Assembly (NCBI RefSeq): GCF_013204885.1
Contig: NZ_JABMKX010000003.1
Coordinates: 1-64,000, forward strand
Length of the DNA: 64,000 nucleotides
Direction of reading: 5' to 3'
Origin: Paenibacillus tritici
GTDB taxonomy: Bacteria; Bacillota; Bacilli; Paenibacillales; Paenibacillaceae
Under the pieces are notes generated by a model that ran no database searches, was not told the DNA's origin, and worked only from the letters and a program-made list of their open reading frames with translations. The position numbers and the translations under genes are program-made. Positions 35,322 to 44,006 of this stretch are shown one piece after another. The stretch's first letter is position 1. Every line of letters begins with the position of its first letter.

Positions 35322-35577
35322 TCGCTCTCATTCCCCTTTTCCATAAAATACGCGTTCTCCGCGCAAACAAAAAAACCCTTTAGCATTAGTCCGCTAAATA
35401 GGTCCGAAGGGCAAAAAAGAGTCACTCGCGATCGTCCCTTCTGTCTCGGTCCTTACGGCTCAGAGCAGAATCCAACGTAACCGTCACATCCAGTTATGAA
35501 GGTATATCCGGTAACACAACTTCCTGGTATAAGCTTCTCTTACACAAGTACAGCTCGCCAATGCGATGCCGCCTATG
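35322..35577 (-). promoter_or_regulatory. panBCD leader with terminator/antiterminator
   Basis: An extended -10 (TGATATACT) near 35582-35590 would start a ~250-nt leader. Near its end a terminator forms from CCCTT (35411-35407) and AAGGG (35380-35376) with an inner TTTAGC/GCTAAA helix and seven T. An upstream arm, GGACCGA...AAGGG (35452-35436), can pair with CCCTTCGGACC (35411-35401) and would exclude the terminator. I cannot match it to a known riboswitch class; it has no T-box sequence. Confidence 0.6.
35366..35411 (-). terminator. attenuator terminator before panB
   Basis: The stem described for the panB leader, followed on the minus strand by TTTTTTTG. It lies about 45 bp before the panB start, so it can only act as an attenuator. 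Confidence 0.75.
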
Positions 35578-35611
35578 AACACAGTATATCAAAAAATTAC
35601 AACAAATAACA

Positions 35612-35644
35612 CCAAAAAATATGACAAGGGCTGTGACCCTTGCC
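35612..35644 (-). terminator. terminator after birA
   Basis: GGCAAGGG / CCCTTGTC with a TCACAG loop (35623-35644), followed by ATATTTTTTGG on the minus strand. Confidence 0.75.
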
Positions 35645-35646
35645 AT

Positions 35647-36447
35647 TCAGATCATTTCAACTTCACCGGACAGCACGCTGGTAATACCGCCTGTCCCGCT
35701 GCGCACCAGCAGTCCGCCGTTATCATCAAGCCCGACAGCAGTCGCCTCGGTGCGTCCCTGGGGAGTGTTCACGCTCACCTGGCGGCCCAGTGTGACCGAC
35801 ATCGACTCCCATAGCTCCTTCACAGGCTGGAAGCCCCGCTCCTGGTACAGGGCATACAAATATTCGAGTTCCTCCAGCACGGCTTCCGCAAGTCTTGTCC
35901 GGTCTACCGGAATGCCGCCGCCTTCAATCAGCAGCGAGGTTCCAATTCCCTTAAGCTCCTCAGGATAGTCCGCCTCTGTCAGATTGGCGGCAATGCCGAT
36001 ACCGGCGATACAATAATGAAGCCCGCCTTCTCTAAGCGAGGATTCAAGCAGGATTCCGCAGATTTTGCGGCCTCCCGCCAGCAGATCGTTGGGCCACTTG
36101 ATTCCGGCAGGCACACCGGTTACCTCACGGATGGCTGTGCAGACAGCCACACCGGCCAGTAAAGTCAGCTGCGGAGTTAAGGCCAGCGGCAGCTCCGGAC
36201 GCAGCACCAGGCTCATCCAGATCCCTTTGCCATGCGGGGAATGCCATTTACGGCCCATCCTGCCCCGGCCGCCGGTCTGTTCCTCAGCCATTACCGTCGT
36301 GCCCTCGGGGGCACCGATCTCCGCCAGCTTCTTGGCTTCCTCCTGGGTGGAGGCTACCCGATTCATCCGTACGATCTCGCCAGGCCAGCCCGATACGAAG
36401 TCCTCCCGCAGCAAGGCTCCCGGAGGCTGAACATGCTTGTTATTCAT
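35647..36447 (-). CDS. birA: biotin-[acetyl-CoA carboxylase] ligase without HTH domain
   Basis: 266 residues. The catalytic domain shows GGRGRMGRKWHSPHGKGIWMSLVLRP (biotin/ATP site), IKWPNDLLAGGRKICGIL with the active Lys and the C-terminal SH3-like domain (about 215-266). The DNA-binding winged helix usual in Bacillus BirA is missing, so this copy should only attach biotin to carboxylases, not repress transcription. The ATG at 36447 has AAAGGATGG upstream and overlaps the end of cca by 8 bp; position between cca and panB matches B. subtilis. Confidence 0.92.
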   Translation of the reverse strand: MNNKHVQPPGALLREDFVSGWPGEIVRMNRVASTQEEAKKLAEIGAPEGTTVMAEEQTGGRGRMGRKWHSPHGKGIWMSLVLRPELPLALTPQLTLLAGVAVCTAIREVTGVPAGIKWPNDLLAGGRKICGILLESSLREGGLHYCIAGIGIAANLTEADYPEELKGIGTSLLIEGGGIPVDRTRLAEAVLEELEYLYALYQERGFQPVKELWESMSVTLGRQVSVNTPQGRTEATAVGLDDNGGLLVRSGTGGITSVLSGEVEMI

Positions 36448-37807
36448 CTCGATCCATCCTTTGCGCTGCCTGCAGCAGTGATTGGGGGTCATTCGCAAGG
36501 TCTCCGGCAGCCACTGCCTGAAGGAGCCGGTGCAGCAGCACGCCCAGCCAAGGGCCGGGCCGCTTATCCAGCACCGCTGTCACCTCATGGCCGGTCACCG
36601 CCAGCTCCCCGAGTGTGCGGAGCGGCATAGCTGCGGCCCAGGACCGCAGCTGGCTGGTGGTGACTGGGGCGGCAGCATTAGGAGCGGGGGCCGCGCCAGA
36701 TGTGGCAGCATCAGGAACGGCAGCAGCAGCCGGTGTGGCTGCGCCAGGGACCGGGGCGGCTGTGGCCCCCGCCGCCTCGAGCAGCGTCAGCCACCCTTCG
36801 GCGGCTGACGTGCCGTGGGCCAGCACGGCGGCGATCCACCGCCGCCGCAGCAGTTCCCCGGCGCCGGACACCTCCGGCGCCGCCGATGACAGCGCCGCGT
36901 CCCAGGCTTCGCGGACGCGCAGCACGGCGACGACGCCAGCACGCGTCGCCCCGGGGAACGTCCATGCCCGCAGGAGCTCATCGGCCGCAGCGGCCGACGA
37001 TCCCAGGGCATGCAGCAGGAGCGCCCAACGCAGGCGGGCGTCCTGCAGGTGCCCGAGACCGGCTGTGCGTGCGGCGGCTGCCGCCAGCTCACGGCCGGTC
37101 CAAGGGAACGGCGCTTTGCCGCGCGGCAGCAGGCCGCTGCGCAGCAGGAGACCCAGCCCGCGCTGCGGGTGCGGGCCCAGGACGATGCGCTCTACCTCCG
37201 CGCGCACCCGCTCCACAGCAATATGCGCCAGCTTGTCCCGCTGGCGCAGCAGTCCGCGCCAGGTATTCTTCGCCACGGCGAAATCCAGCACGGAGGCAAA
37301 ACGTACGCAGCGCAGCATCCGCAGCGCATCCTCGTCGAAGCGCTCCTCCGCTTCACCTACACAGCGGATCATACGGAGCTTAAGGTCACGCTGTCCGCCA
37401 AAGGGGTCGATCCGCTTCCCGTCCAGGCCGCAGCAGATGGCGTTGATGGTGAAATCACGGCGGCGGAGATCCTCCCGCACATCCCTCACAAACACGACAT
37501 GCTCCGGACGGCGGTGATCGGCATAGCCGCTCTCCGTCCGGTAGGTCGTAACTTCCAGGCTGTGGCCTGCCTCCAGCACAGTAATAGTGCCATGCGCCAA
37601 TCCTGTAGGGACACAGCGGGGGAACAGGTCCATAACCTCCTGCGGCAATGCCGAGGTAGTAATGTCTATATCATGCACCGGACGGCCGAGCAGCTCATCA
37701 CGCAGGCAGCCGCCCACGAAATAAGCTTCATGGCCGCCTGCCAGCAGACCTGCAACTACAGCGCCGGCGGCTTCGGCCATGCCGGATGGTGCCATTGTCC
37801 ATTCCAT
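36440..37807 (-). CDS. cca: CCA tRNA nucleotidyltransferase
   Basis: 455 residues from ATG 37807 (AAGGAG 6 nt upstream). The class II nucleotidyltransferase head has YFVGGCLRDELLGRPVHDIDITTSA with the metal Asp pair, then RRRDFTINAI and EDALRMLRCVRFA. It adds or repairs the CCA end of tRNA. Between the body and tail domains, around residues 370-410, is an Ala/Pro-rich, repeat-like insert (PVPGAATPAAAAVPDAATSG). The gene is markedly more GC-rich in this half than its neighbours. Confidence 0.92.
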   Translation of the reverse strand: MEWTMAPSGMAEAAGAVVAGLLAGGHEAYFVGGCLRDELLGRPVHDIDITTSALPQEVMDLFPRCVPTGLAHGTITVLEAGHSLEVTTYRTESGYADHRRPEHVVFVRDVREDLRRRDFTINAICCGLDGKRIDPFGGQRDLKLRMIRCVGEAEERFDEDALRMLRCVRFASVLDFAVAKNTWRGLLRQRDKLAHIAVERVRAEVERIVLGPHPQRGLGLLLRSGLLPRGKAPFPWTGRELAAAAARTAGLGHLQDARLRWALLLHALGSSAAAADELLRAWTFPGATRAGVVAVLRVREAWDAALSSAAPEVSGAGELLRRRWIAAVLAHGTSAAEGWLTLLEAAGATAAPVPGAATPAAAAVPDAATSGAAPAPNAAAPVTTSQLRSWAAAMPLRTLGELAVTGHEVTAVLDKRPGPWLGVLLHRLLQAVAAGDLANDPQSLLQAAQRMDRDE

Positions 37808-37817
37808 GCGGTGCTCC

Positions 37818-38975
37818 TTACCCCCGGACTCCATCGAGTCCGAGTACCTTGCGTCCAAGCACACGGTAATAGATATCTTCATATTGATTGGTAATCATAT
37901 CCCGGCTGAAATCATTGCACGAGCGCTCCAGACAAGCCCGCCGGAAGCTCTCTACCATCGCATCGTCCGACAGTAGCCGGATGGCATAATCCGCCATAGA
38001 TACTGTATCGCCGACCGGTGCAAGGAACCCGGTCTTGCCATGCTGAATCAGCTCCGGAATCCCTCCGGTCTGCGAGCCGACGGTTGGAACTCCGCAAGCC
38101 ATCGCTTCCAGAGCGACAAGCCCGAAGCTCTCCTTCTCTGAAGGCAGCAGCAGCAGATCCGCCAGAGAGATCACCTGGGCAATCTCGTCCTGCTTGCCCA
38201 GGAATCTGACCTTGTCATCCAGGCCCATCTCGCTGATCTTGGCCTGGATCTTCGGCAGGTCAGGCCCTTCGCCGACCAGCAGCAGTCGGGATGGTATCCG
38301 CTGGCTTACCCTGGCGAATACATCCACTACGTCACTCACCCGTTTGACCGGGCGGAAGTTACTGATATGCATGAGAATCTTTTCATCCGGCGAGGCGAAA
38401 TCGCCGCGCAGGTCAGTGACATCGCGGGGATAATACACCCGTTTGTCCACGAAGTTATACGTCAGATCTATTTCGCGCGTAATATCCAGCGCCTTGCGTG
38501 TTTCGTTGATCAGGTCCCGGGAGACCGCCGTTACGGCATCGCTCTCGTTAATGCCCAGCCGGATCAGATCCTTCAGGGATTCATCCTGGCCCAGAACCGT
38601 AATATCCGTGCCATGCAGGGTGGTAACCACTTTGATGTCGTTGCCCAGAATCTGCTTGGCCAGAAAAGCACATACCGCGTGCGGCACCGCATAATGCACA
38701 TGGAACAAGTCCAGGTTCTGCATTTTGGCAACCTGCGCCATCTTGGTCGCCAGGGCCAGATCGTACGGCGGATAACGGAACACATAATAATCGTTAACCT
38801 CTACCTCGTGGTAGAATATATTCTTCTGAAACGTTCCCAGCCGGAACGGGATGCTGTGGGTAATGAAGTGGACCTCATGACCTTTTTCGGCCAATAGCTT
38901 GCCCAGTTCAGTTGCCACAACCCCCGAGCCGCCCAGAGACGGATAACAGGTGATGCCTATTTTAAGCCGCTCCAT
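37818..38975 (-). CDS. bshA: N-acetyl-alpha-D-glucosaminyl L-malate synthase
   Basis: 385 residues, GT4 glycosyltransferase. GGSGVVATELGKLLAEKGHEVHFIT at the N-terminus and the nucleotide-sugar site LLLPSEKESFGLVALEAMACGVPTVGSQTGGIPE are present. It joins GlcNAc from UDP-GlcNAc to L-malate, the first step of bacillithiol synthesis. It lies 10 bp before cca and is near bshB1, as in B. subtilis. Confidence 0.94.
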   Translation of the reverse strand: MERLKIGITCYPSLGGSGVVATELGKLLAEKGHEVHFITHSIPFRLGTFQKNIFYHEVEVNDYYVFRYPPYDLALATKMAQVAKMQNLDLFHVHYAVPHAVCAFLAKQILGNDIKVVTTLHGTDITVLGQDESLKDLIRLGINESDAVTAVSRDLINETRKALDITREIDLTYNFVDKRVYYPRDVTDLRGDFASPDEKILMHISNFRPVKRVSDVVDVFARVSQRIPSRLLLVGEGPDLPKIQAKISEMGLDDKVRFLGKQDEIAQVISLADLLLLPSEKESFGLVALEAMACGVPTVGSQTGGIPELIQHGKTGFLAPVGDTVSMADYAIRLLSDDAMVESFRRACLERSCNDFSRDMITNQYEDIYYRVLGRKVLGLDGVRG

Positions 38976-39067
38976 AGCTCCGCCCCTTCATCTAACATAG
39001 GTCTATTACTTCAAGTAATGATATGAATTTATTATAGTTGATTTCCGGGCTTTTTCAAAGGCTTCAT

Positions 39068-39772
39068 TTATTGACAGGCAGCACTGAACACATCTACAGT
39101 ATAGGGCACCTTGCTGGCGAACCCTTCGGCATACGGAATCAGTCTCCGCTGACCGAGCAGCATGTCTCTTGAACGGACGCGCTCTATATACCCTTCGGTT
39201 AAAGGAGTTGACACGGCATCCTCTCCGGGTGCGACCGTGAACTGTGAACGGTAGCAGGACAATGCCTGCTCCTTCAGCGGATACTGTGCGGTCACATCGA
39301 CAATCAGATCGGTCCGTCCAAGATCATTAATGAAATAGAAATATAATTGCGGTTCAGGAATGGAAGGCTTGTCCGGCATATATTTGCGCAGCTTGGCGTT
39401 GAACACAGCTTCCTCCACCAGTCTGCTGCAGGCAATATGATCCGGATGACGGTCTTCCCAGTAGGGAGCGAACACAATGGACGGAGCGAAACGGCGGATT
39501 TCCGCAGTCACAGCTGCCAGATGGTCCTCTGTCATATACAGGCCGCGGTCAGGCAGTCCGAGATTAGTACGCACAACCGCACCCAGCAACTCGGCTGCCT
39601 GCTGCGCCTCCTGCTTACGAAGCTCCACGGTTCCGTTCGAGGACATCTCAGCCTGTGTCAGATCACACATTCCCACCTTGAAGCCCGCAGCGGTATGCTT
39701 GGCAATCGTTCCCGCCATACCGATCTCGGCATCATCCGCATGGGCGCCGAATACCAGAATATCGAGCTTCAT
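39068..39772 (-). CDS. bshB1: bacillithiol biosynthesis deacetylase BshB1
   Basis: 234 residues, PIG-L/LmbE family. The zinc motifs are [14 protein letters not shown] (H-x-D-D) and [17 protein letters not shown]. It deacetylates GlcNAc-malate in bacillithiol synthesis. The ATG overlaps the mgsA stop by 4 bp (ATGA), giving a coupled unit dapB-mgsA-bshB1. Confidence 0.94.
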   Translation of the reverse strand: MKLDILVFGAHADDAEIGMAGTIAKHTAAGFKVGMCDLTQAEMSSNGTVELRKQEAQQAAELLGAVVRTNLGLPDRGLYMTEDHLAAVTAEIRRFAPSIVFAPYWEDRHPDHIACSRLVEEAVFNAKLRKYMPDKPSIPEPQLYFYFINDLGRTDLIVDVTAQYPLKEQALSCYRSQFTVAPGEDAVSTPLTEGYIERVRSRDMLLGQRRLIPYAEGFASKVPYTVDVFSAACQ

Positions 39773-40194
39773 GACTCATCCACACCCGGTTTGTATTTAT
39801 GTACCAGCTCACGCCAGCCGAAATCTCCGCGGTCGATGGCTTTTACCAGAATCTCTGCTGTGGCAATATTGGTGGCTACCGGAATTCCGTATACATCACA
39901 CAGACGCAGCAAGGCCGTAATATCCGGTTCATGCGGCTGTGCCATCAGCGGATCACGCAGGAAAATAATCAAATCCAGCTCATCCGTGGCCACCATAGAG
40001 CCAATCTGCTGGTCTCCGCCCAGCGGACCGGACATATAGCGGTGGATGATAAGCTTCGTTGCTTCCATAATACGCTGACCGGTGGTTCCGGTGGAATATA
40101 ACTGATGCCCATGAAAGACATGCTCATAAGCGGTAACAAAATTAACAATTTCATCTTTCTTGCGGTCATGTGCGATAAAAGCGATTTTCAACAT
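39769..40194 (-). CDS. mgsA: methylglyoxal synthase
   Basis: 141 residues. [43 protein letters not shown] and [15 protein letters not shown] contain the phosphate-binding loop and catalytic Asp. It converts dihydroxyacetone phosphate to methylglyoxal, a bypass used during phosphate stress; detoxification can involve bacillithiol, whose genes follow. Confidence 0.95.
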   Translation of the reverse strand: MLKIAFIAHDRKKDEIVNFVTAYEHVFHGHQLYSTGTTGQRIMEATKLIIHRYMSGPLGGDQQIGSMVATDELDLIIFLRDPLMAQPHEPDITALLRLCDVYGIPVATNIATAEILVKAIDRGDFGWRELVHKYKPGVDES

Positions 40195-40209
40195 ATAGCT
40201 CTCCCCTGT

Positions 40210-41013
40210 CTATTCTATAAAATGCTCAAACCCGTAGATGAGGCCGGTGTAGCCCATCACCTTCTGGATGCCCAGCTTGACTCCCGGCATATAACCGGCA
40301 CGCTCATACGAGTCATGGCGGATCTTCAGCGACTGTCCGAAGCCGCCGAAAACCACTTCCTCCTGGGCGAAAACTCCCGGAAGACGTACGCTATGAATGC
40401 GGAAGCCATTATAATACCCTCCGCGTGAGCCTTCAATAAGCTCTTCCTCCTTGGGATGTCCCTGGCGAAGCTCCTGCCGCGCCTCAGAGATCATCTCTGC
40501 CGTCTTGATCGCCGTACCTGAAGGAGCATCCAGCTTCTGGTCTCCGTGATATTCGATAATCTCGAGATGAGGGAAATACTTGGCGGCCTGTGCAGCAAAT
40601 TTCATCAGCAGAATCGCACCGATCGAGAAGTTCGGCGCAATCAGCCCGCCGATTCCCCGCTCCTGGCATTGCTTGTCCAGCCCGGTGATCTGCTCGGGCG
40701 TGAATCCGGTAGTTCCGATCACCGGACGAACGCCGTATTTGATAGCCAGTGCAGTATTGCTGTAGGCGGACTGCGGAATAGTGAAGTCCACCATTACATC
40801 CGCAGCCGTATCCGCAAGCGCGGCTTCCAGATTCGAAGTCACGCGCACCCCGCAATCCTCAAGGCCAACCAGACGGGCGGCATCTCTGTCTTGTGCAGAT
40901 CGGTCAACCGCCGCTGCCAGTTCCAATTCATCATCCTGCAATACCAGCTTCACAACCTCTTTGCCCATTCTGCCTCCTGCTCCGGAAACAATAACTCTGA
41001 TCTTGTCACTCAA
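40210..41013 (-). CDS. dapB: 4-hydroxy-tetrahydrodipicolinate reductase
   Basis: 267 residues. VSGAGGRMGKEVVKL (NAD(P)-binding), DFTIPQSAYSN, GTTGFTPEQ and EYHGDQKLDAPSGTAIKTAE (catalytic region) are present. It acts in lysine and diaminopimelate synthesis and hence cell wall and spore dipicolinate. The start is TTG at 41013 with GGGGAGA 6 nt upstream. Confidence 0.95.
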   Translation of the reverse strand: MSDKIRVIVSGAGGRMGKEVVKLVLQDDELELAAAVDRSAQDRDAARLVGLEDCGVRVTSNLEAALADTAADVMVDFTIPQSAYSNTALAIKYGVRPVIGTTGFTPEQITGLDKQCQERGIGGLIAPNFSIGAILLMKFAAQAAKYFPHLEIIEYHGDQKLDAPSGTAIKTAEMISEARQELRQGHPKEEELIEGSRGGYYNGFRIHSVRLPGVFAQEEVVFGGFGQSLKIRHDSYERAGYMPGVKLGIQKVMGYTGLIYGFEHFIE

Positions 41014-41045
41014 ATGAATTCTCCCCGCTTTCCCTGTCTCATCTA

Positions 41046-41567
41046 TTATTGGATATATTTTTGCAGTGACTTCTGCAGATCCTTCATCAGCAGACGCAGT
41101 CCGCTGTCATCCGGGTGCAGCGACATCACTTCCTTTAATACAGCAATCGCCTGCAGATGTTCATTCATCCGGCTGTGCGCAATCGCCAGCCATACATAAG
41201 CATCCCCATATAGTGGGTCAAGCGATACAGCTTCCTTCAGCAGCGTAATCGGATGGTATGGATTCACCGCTTCCGCGACTTCATCCTCCAGCAGCCGCTT
41301 CGCTTCCTGCACGAGCTGCAGCGCCTGCAGATGCTGAAGATGGAGCTGGTACTCCTGTTTGGTCCCATCCAGTCTTCGAGCGGCTACAGCATGTTCAAGC
41401 GCTCTGTCCAGCATACCGCTGCGGGCATAGGTTATCGAACAGCGGTATCTTACTTCCGCATCATCCGGACTTGCTGCGATGGCCGCCTCGAACAGAGTGA
41501 TCGCCTCCGCGAAGTCACTGCGCAGAATCGAGCGGTATGCCGCTTTTACATAATCATTATGATCCAT
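41046..41567 (-). CDS. tetratricopeptide-repeat protein
   Basis: 173 residues made almost wholly of TPR helices (SILRSDFAEAITLFEAAIAASPDDAEVRYRCSITYARSG and YGDAYVWLAIAHSRMNEHLQAIAVLKEVMSLHPDD are ~34-residue repeats). No other domain or signal. It sits between ypjD and dapB, which are normally adjacent, and may be part of the same transcript. Partner unknown. Confidence 0.75.
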   Translation of the reverse strand: MDHNDYVKAAYRSILRSDFAEAITLFEAAIAASPDDAEVRYRCSITYARSGMLDRALEHAVAARRLDGTKQEYQLHLQHLQALQLVQEAKRLLEDEVAEAVNPYHPITLLKEAVSLDPLYGDAYVWLAIAHSRMNEHLQAIAVLKEVMSLHPDDSGLRLLMKDLQKSLQKYIQ

Positions 41568-41626
41568 ATTCTCACCATCCTCACGGCTAAATCCCGTTAG
41601 TTTGGTACAGCATATGTAGCATAGGC

Positions 41627-41956
41627 CTAATCGGTGTTTTTGGGTGTCCAGCGCCCCGCATCCCGGGTATTGAACTTGTGCATCACCTTATTATGCGCTT
41701 CGGTTAAGTCTATACCGAGTGAATTGGCGAAACAAACGGTAATGAAGAGAATGTCACCCAGCTCAAGCTCAATTGAATTGTCGGCTTCATCCGCTTTTTT
41801 CGGCTTCTCGCCAAATTGATGGTTCACTTCGCGGGCCAGCTCACCGACTTCCTCGGACATCCGGGCCAGCATGGAGAGCGGACTGAAATAGCCTTCTTTA
41901 AATTGTGAGATATAAGCATCTACCTCACGCTGAATGTCAGCAAGACTTTTTTCCAT
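41627..41956 (-). CDS. ypjD: MazG-like nucleotide pyrophosphohydrolase
   Basis: 109 residues. The all-alpha NTP-PPase motifs ARMSEEVGELAREVNH and ELELGDILFITVCFANSLGIDL carry the E-x2-E and E-x2-D metal ligands. It resembles B. subtilis YpjD in sequence layout and position before dapB. Such enzymes hydrolyse (d)NTPs to monophosphates, as house-cleaning. The ATG at 41956 has GGGGGTG about 12 nt upstream, slightly long; a GTG five codons earlier overlaps that site. Confidence 0.88.
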   Translation of the reverse strand: MEKSLADIQREVDAYISQFKEGYFSPLSMLARMSEEVGELAREVNHQFGEKPKKADEADNSIELELGDILFITVCFANSLGIDLTEAHNKVMHKFNTRDAGRWTPKNTD

Positions 41957-42089
41957 AAATTGTTGTTTCACCCCCGTATGTTCTTGCCTTCTGTTTGCCC
42001 CTATGTTATCGTAAAGACGTTTTGAAGACAAATCTTTTTTGATCATTACATATTAAATTGCCCAATTAGAGGCATAGGCGAGGGATTAT

Positions 42090-42962
42090 ATGAGTTCATC
42101 CATTAAATTAGGCACCATCAGCAAAGCAGTGGCCCCCATCATGCTGGGCGCTGCCATTTACGCATTCGGACTACTGTATTTTATTGTCCCCAACCAGCTG
42201 ATGGAGGGCGGAGTCACCGGGATTACCATCCTGCTCAATTACGCCTTTAACATACCCATCTTTTTGACGACACTGCTGCTCAATCTTCCGCTCTTCCTGG
42301 TCGGCTGGAAGGTGCTCGGGGGGAATCAGATCATCTATACCGGAGTGGGTATCGGCTCGCTGTCCTTATTCCTCTGGCTGTTTGAAAGAATGATCAAAGC
42401 GGGCTGGATTGTAACGTTCAGTACAGAGCATGATTTCATTCTTGCTTCATTATATGCAGGGGTCACACTGGGCCTGGGGCTGGGGATTGTCTTCCGCTTC
42501 GGGGGCACTACCGGGGGTGTAGATATTGTAGCGCGGATTCTTGGACGCAAGTTCGGCTGGAGTATGGGGCAGATCATTCTGGCGGTTGATGTGATCATCA
42601 TCGGGGTATCCCTGCTCTACATCCCACGCGAAAAAATATTATACACCCTCGTGGCCGTCTTCATCGCATCACGCGTAATTGATTTCATTCAGGAAGGGGC
42701 CTACGCCGCCAAAGCCTTCACCATCATCAGTGATGAGGCTCCGCAGATTGCCGAGCTGATCACTGCTGAGCTGGAACGCGGCGTAACCTTGATCCCGGCG
42801 ATTGGAGCCTATTCCAAGCAGGCCAAGCATATGGTGTATTGCGTGGTCTCAAGACAAGAGATCCGCCGCCTCAGCCTGCTGGTCAAGTCCATTGACCCTA
42901 AGGCCTTCGTCATTATCAGCGACGTTCATGATGTTCACGGTGAAGGCTTCCGGGAGACCTGA
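42090..42962 (+). CDS. ypjC: YitT-family membrane protein (DUF161/DUF2179)
   Basis: 290 residues: about five membrane helices in residues 10-200 (VAPIMLGAAIYAFGLLYFIV; IPIFLTTLLLNLPLFLVGW; LGLGLGIVFRFGGTTGGVDIVARIL) and a cytoplasmic C-terminal DUF2179 domain (AFTIISDEAPQIAELITAELERGVT). GAGGG precedes the start. Function is unknown for the family; some members are sporulation-linked. It is on the opposite strand to its neighbours and diverges from ypjD, as its B. subtilis counterpart lies in the same place. Confidence 0.87.
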   Translation: MSSSIKLGTISKAVAPIMLGAAIYAFGLLYFIVPNQLMEGGVTGITILLNYAFNIPIFLTTLLLNLPLFLVGWKVLGGNQIIYTGVGIGSLSLFLWLFERMIKAGWIVTFSTEHDFILASLYAGVTLGLGLGIVFRFGGTTGGVDIVARILGRKFGWSMGQIILAVDVIIIGVSLLYIPREKILYTLVAVFIASRVIDFIQEGAYAAKAFTIISDEAPQIAELITAELERGVTLIPAIGAYSKQAKHMVYCVVSRQEIRRLSLLVKSIDPKAFVIISDVHDVHGEGFRET

Positions 42963-43005
42963 ACCGCGTATCTTCCCGAAATCGCATTCAGATGCCCTTA
43001 CATCC

Positions 43006-43045
43006 AAAAAGCTCCCTTCGTCCGCCTTGCGGGAAGGGAGCTTTT
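43006..43045. terminator. bidirectional terminator between ypjC and ypjB
   Basis: AAAAGCTCCCTTC / GGAAGGGAGCTTTT with A and T runs on either side serves the two convergent genes. Confidence 0.85.
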
Positions 43046-43054
43046 AGCTTTTCG

Positions 43055-43951
43055 TTACACAGTCTTCATATCCCGTTTCTGGCCGCGGTATTTGCGGTAC
43101 GCAGCATAGACCAGTACGGTAAGAATGAACGCTCCTGCCAGAAGCCCCCAGCCGCCGTATTGCTGCGGAGCAAGCGGCAGCGACAGAGCCGGCTCATTAC
43201 GTTCTTTGCCGAACATCACCCTGGCAGCATCCTGTCCGTAGGATACGATCTCCAGCAGGCGGGTCCGCTCCACCGGCTGCTCTGAGCTTGCTGCCCCTCC
43301 GGCATAGGATATCCAGGAATCAAATTCCTTCACCGTCTCGGCAGGGCGGGAGATGATCACTGCTGGCCGGATATTCGCATACCTGCTCTGCAGTCTTGCC
43401 AGTGCCGCTGTCCAGCTCTTCAGATCACTTGCTGCGGCACTTTGCTCCATATCATTCAGGTCCTCACGGACCAGCTTATAATACTGCAGCCACATCGGCT
43501 GCCGCGGATGATTCAGACTGTTGGCGGCAAGCCGCAGCTTGGCTGCAGCAGCTTCCCATCTCTGCGGGGCAGGCTGAGCCGCAGCCAGCTCTGACTTCAT
43601 ATCCAGGATCACGGACGAGAGAGCGTTGACTCCCTCCACGGAGGTTAATCCTTCAAAGGACGAAGCAATAAAGATCTGTGAGATCTCCTCTGCTTCCTTC
43701 CGGGCCTTAAGCACATCGCCTTCAAGCACATAACCATATAAGGCTTCCGCCGCCGCCTCCAGCCGCTTTGCTCCGCTTCTGGCAGTGAGTGCAGCGGGAT
43801 CACTGGGGGCACCGGCTGCATCTATGTATACTTTGCTTACGGAACCCGAATGGGCAGCAGCCGCTTCAGCCTGAAGGCTCCACCCGCCAATGCCGGCCAG
43901 CAGCCAGCACAGCATCATTCCTGACCATATGAATATTCTTCTGCGCGGCAT
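43055..43951 (-). CDS. ypjB: sporulation protein YpjB family
   Basis: 298 residues from ATG 43951 (GGGAGGG 7 nt upstream). A signal peptide (RRRIFIWSGMMLCWLLAGIGGWSLQAEAAAA), a mostly helical external region and a C-terminal membrane helix (WGLLAGAFILTVLVYAAY) with a basic cytoplasmic tail. Position between ypjA and ypjC, together with this layout, matches the YpjB family. Function in sporulation is not established at mechanism level. Confidence 0.8.
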   Translation of the reverse strand: MPRRRIFIWSGMMLCWLLAGIGGWSLQAEAAAAHSGSVSKVYIDAAGAPSDPAALTARSGAKRLEAAAEALYGYVLEGDVLKARKEAEEISQIFIASSFEGLTSVEGVNALSSVILDMKSELAAAQPAPQRWEAAAAKLRLAANSLNHPRQPMWLQYYKLVREDLNDMEQSAAASDLKSWTAALARLQSRYANIRPAVIISRPAETVKEFDSWISYAGGAASSEQPVERTRLLEIVSYGQDAARVMFGKERNEPALSLPLAPQQYGGWGLLAGAFILTVLVYAAYRKYRGQKRDMKTV

Positions 43952-44006
43952 GAGACATCCCTCCCACCTTAATCTATGGCGGAGGGACAAGAGTTAGAAC
44001 TGAGGA

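Noticed and set aside
35322..35577. T-box or known riboswitch in the panB leader
   Set aside because: No GGTGG-type T-box sequence; no recognisable S-box, TPP, FMN or lysine core; kept as unassigned.
36615..37517. Long plus-strand frames opposite cca
   Set aside because: Shadow of the GC-rich cca coding strand; cca has clear motifs.
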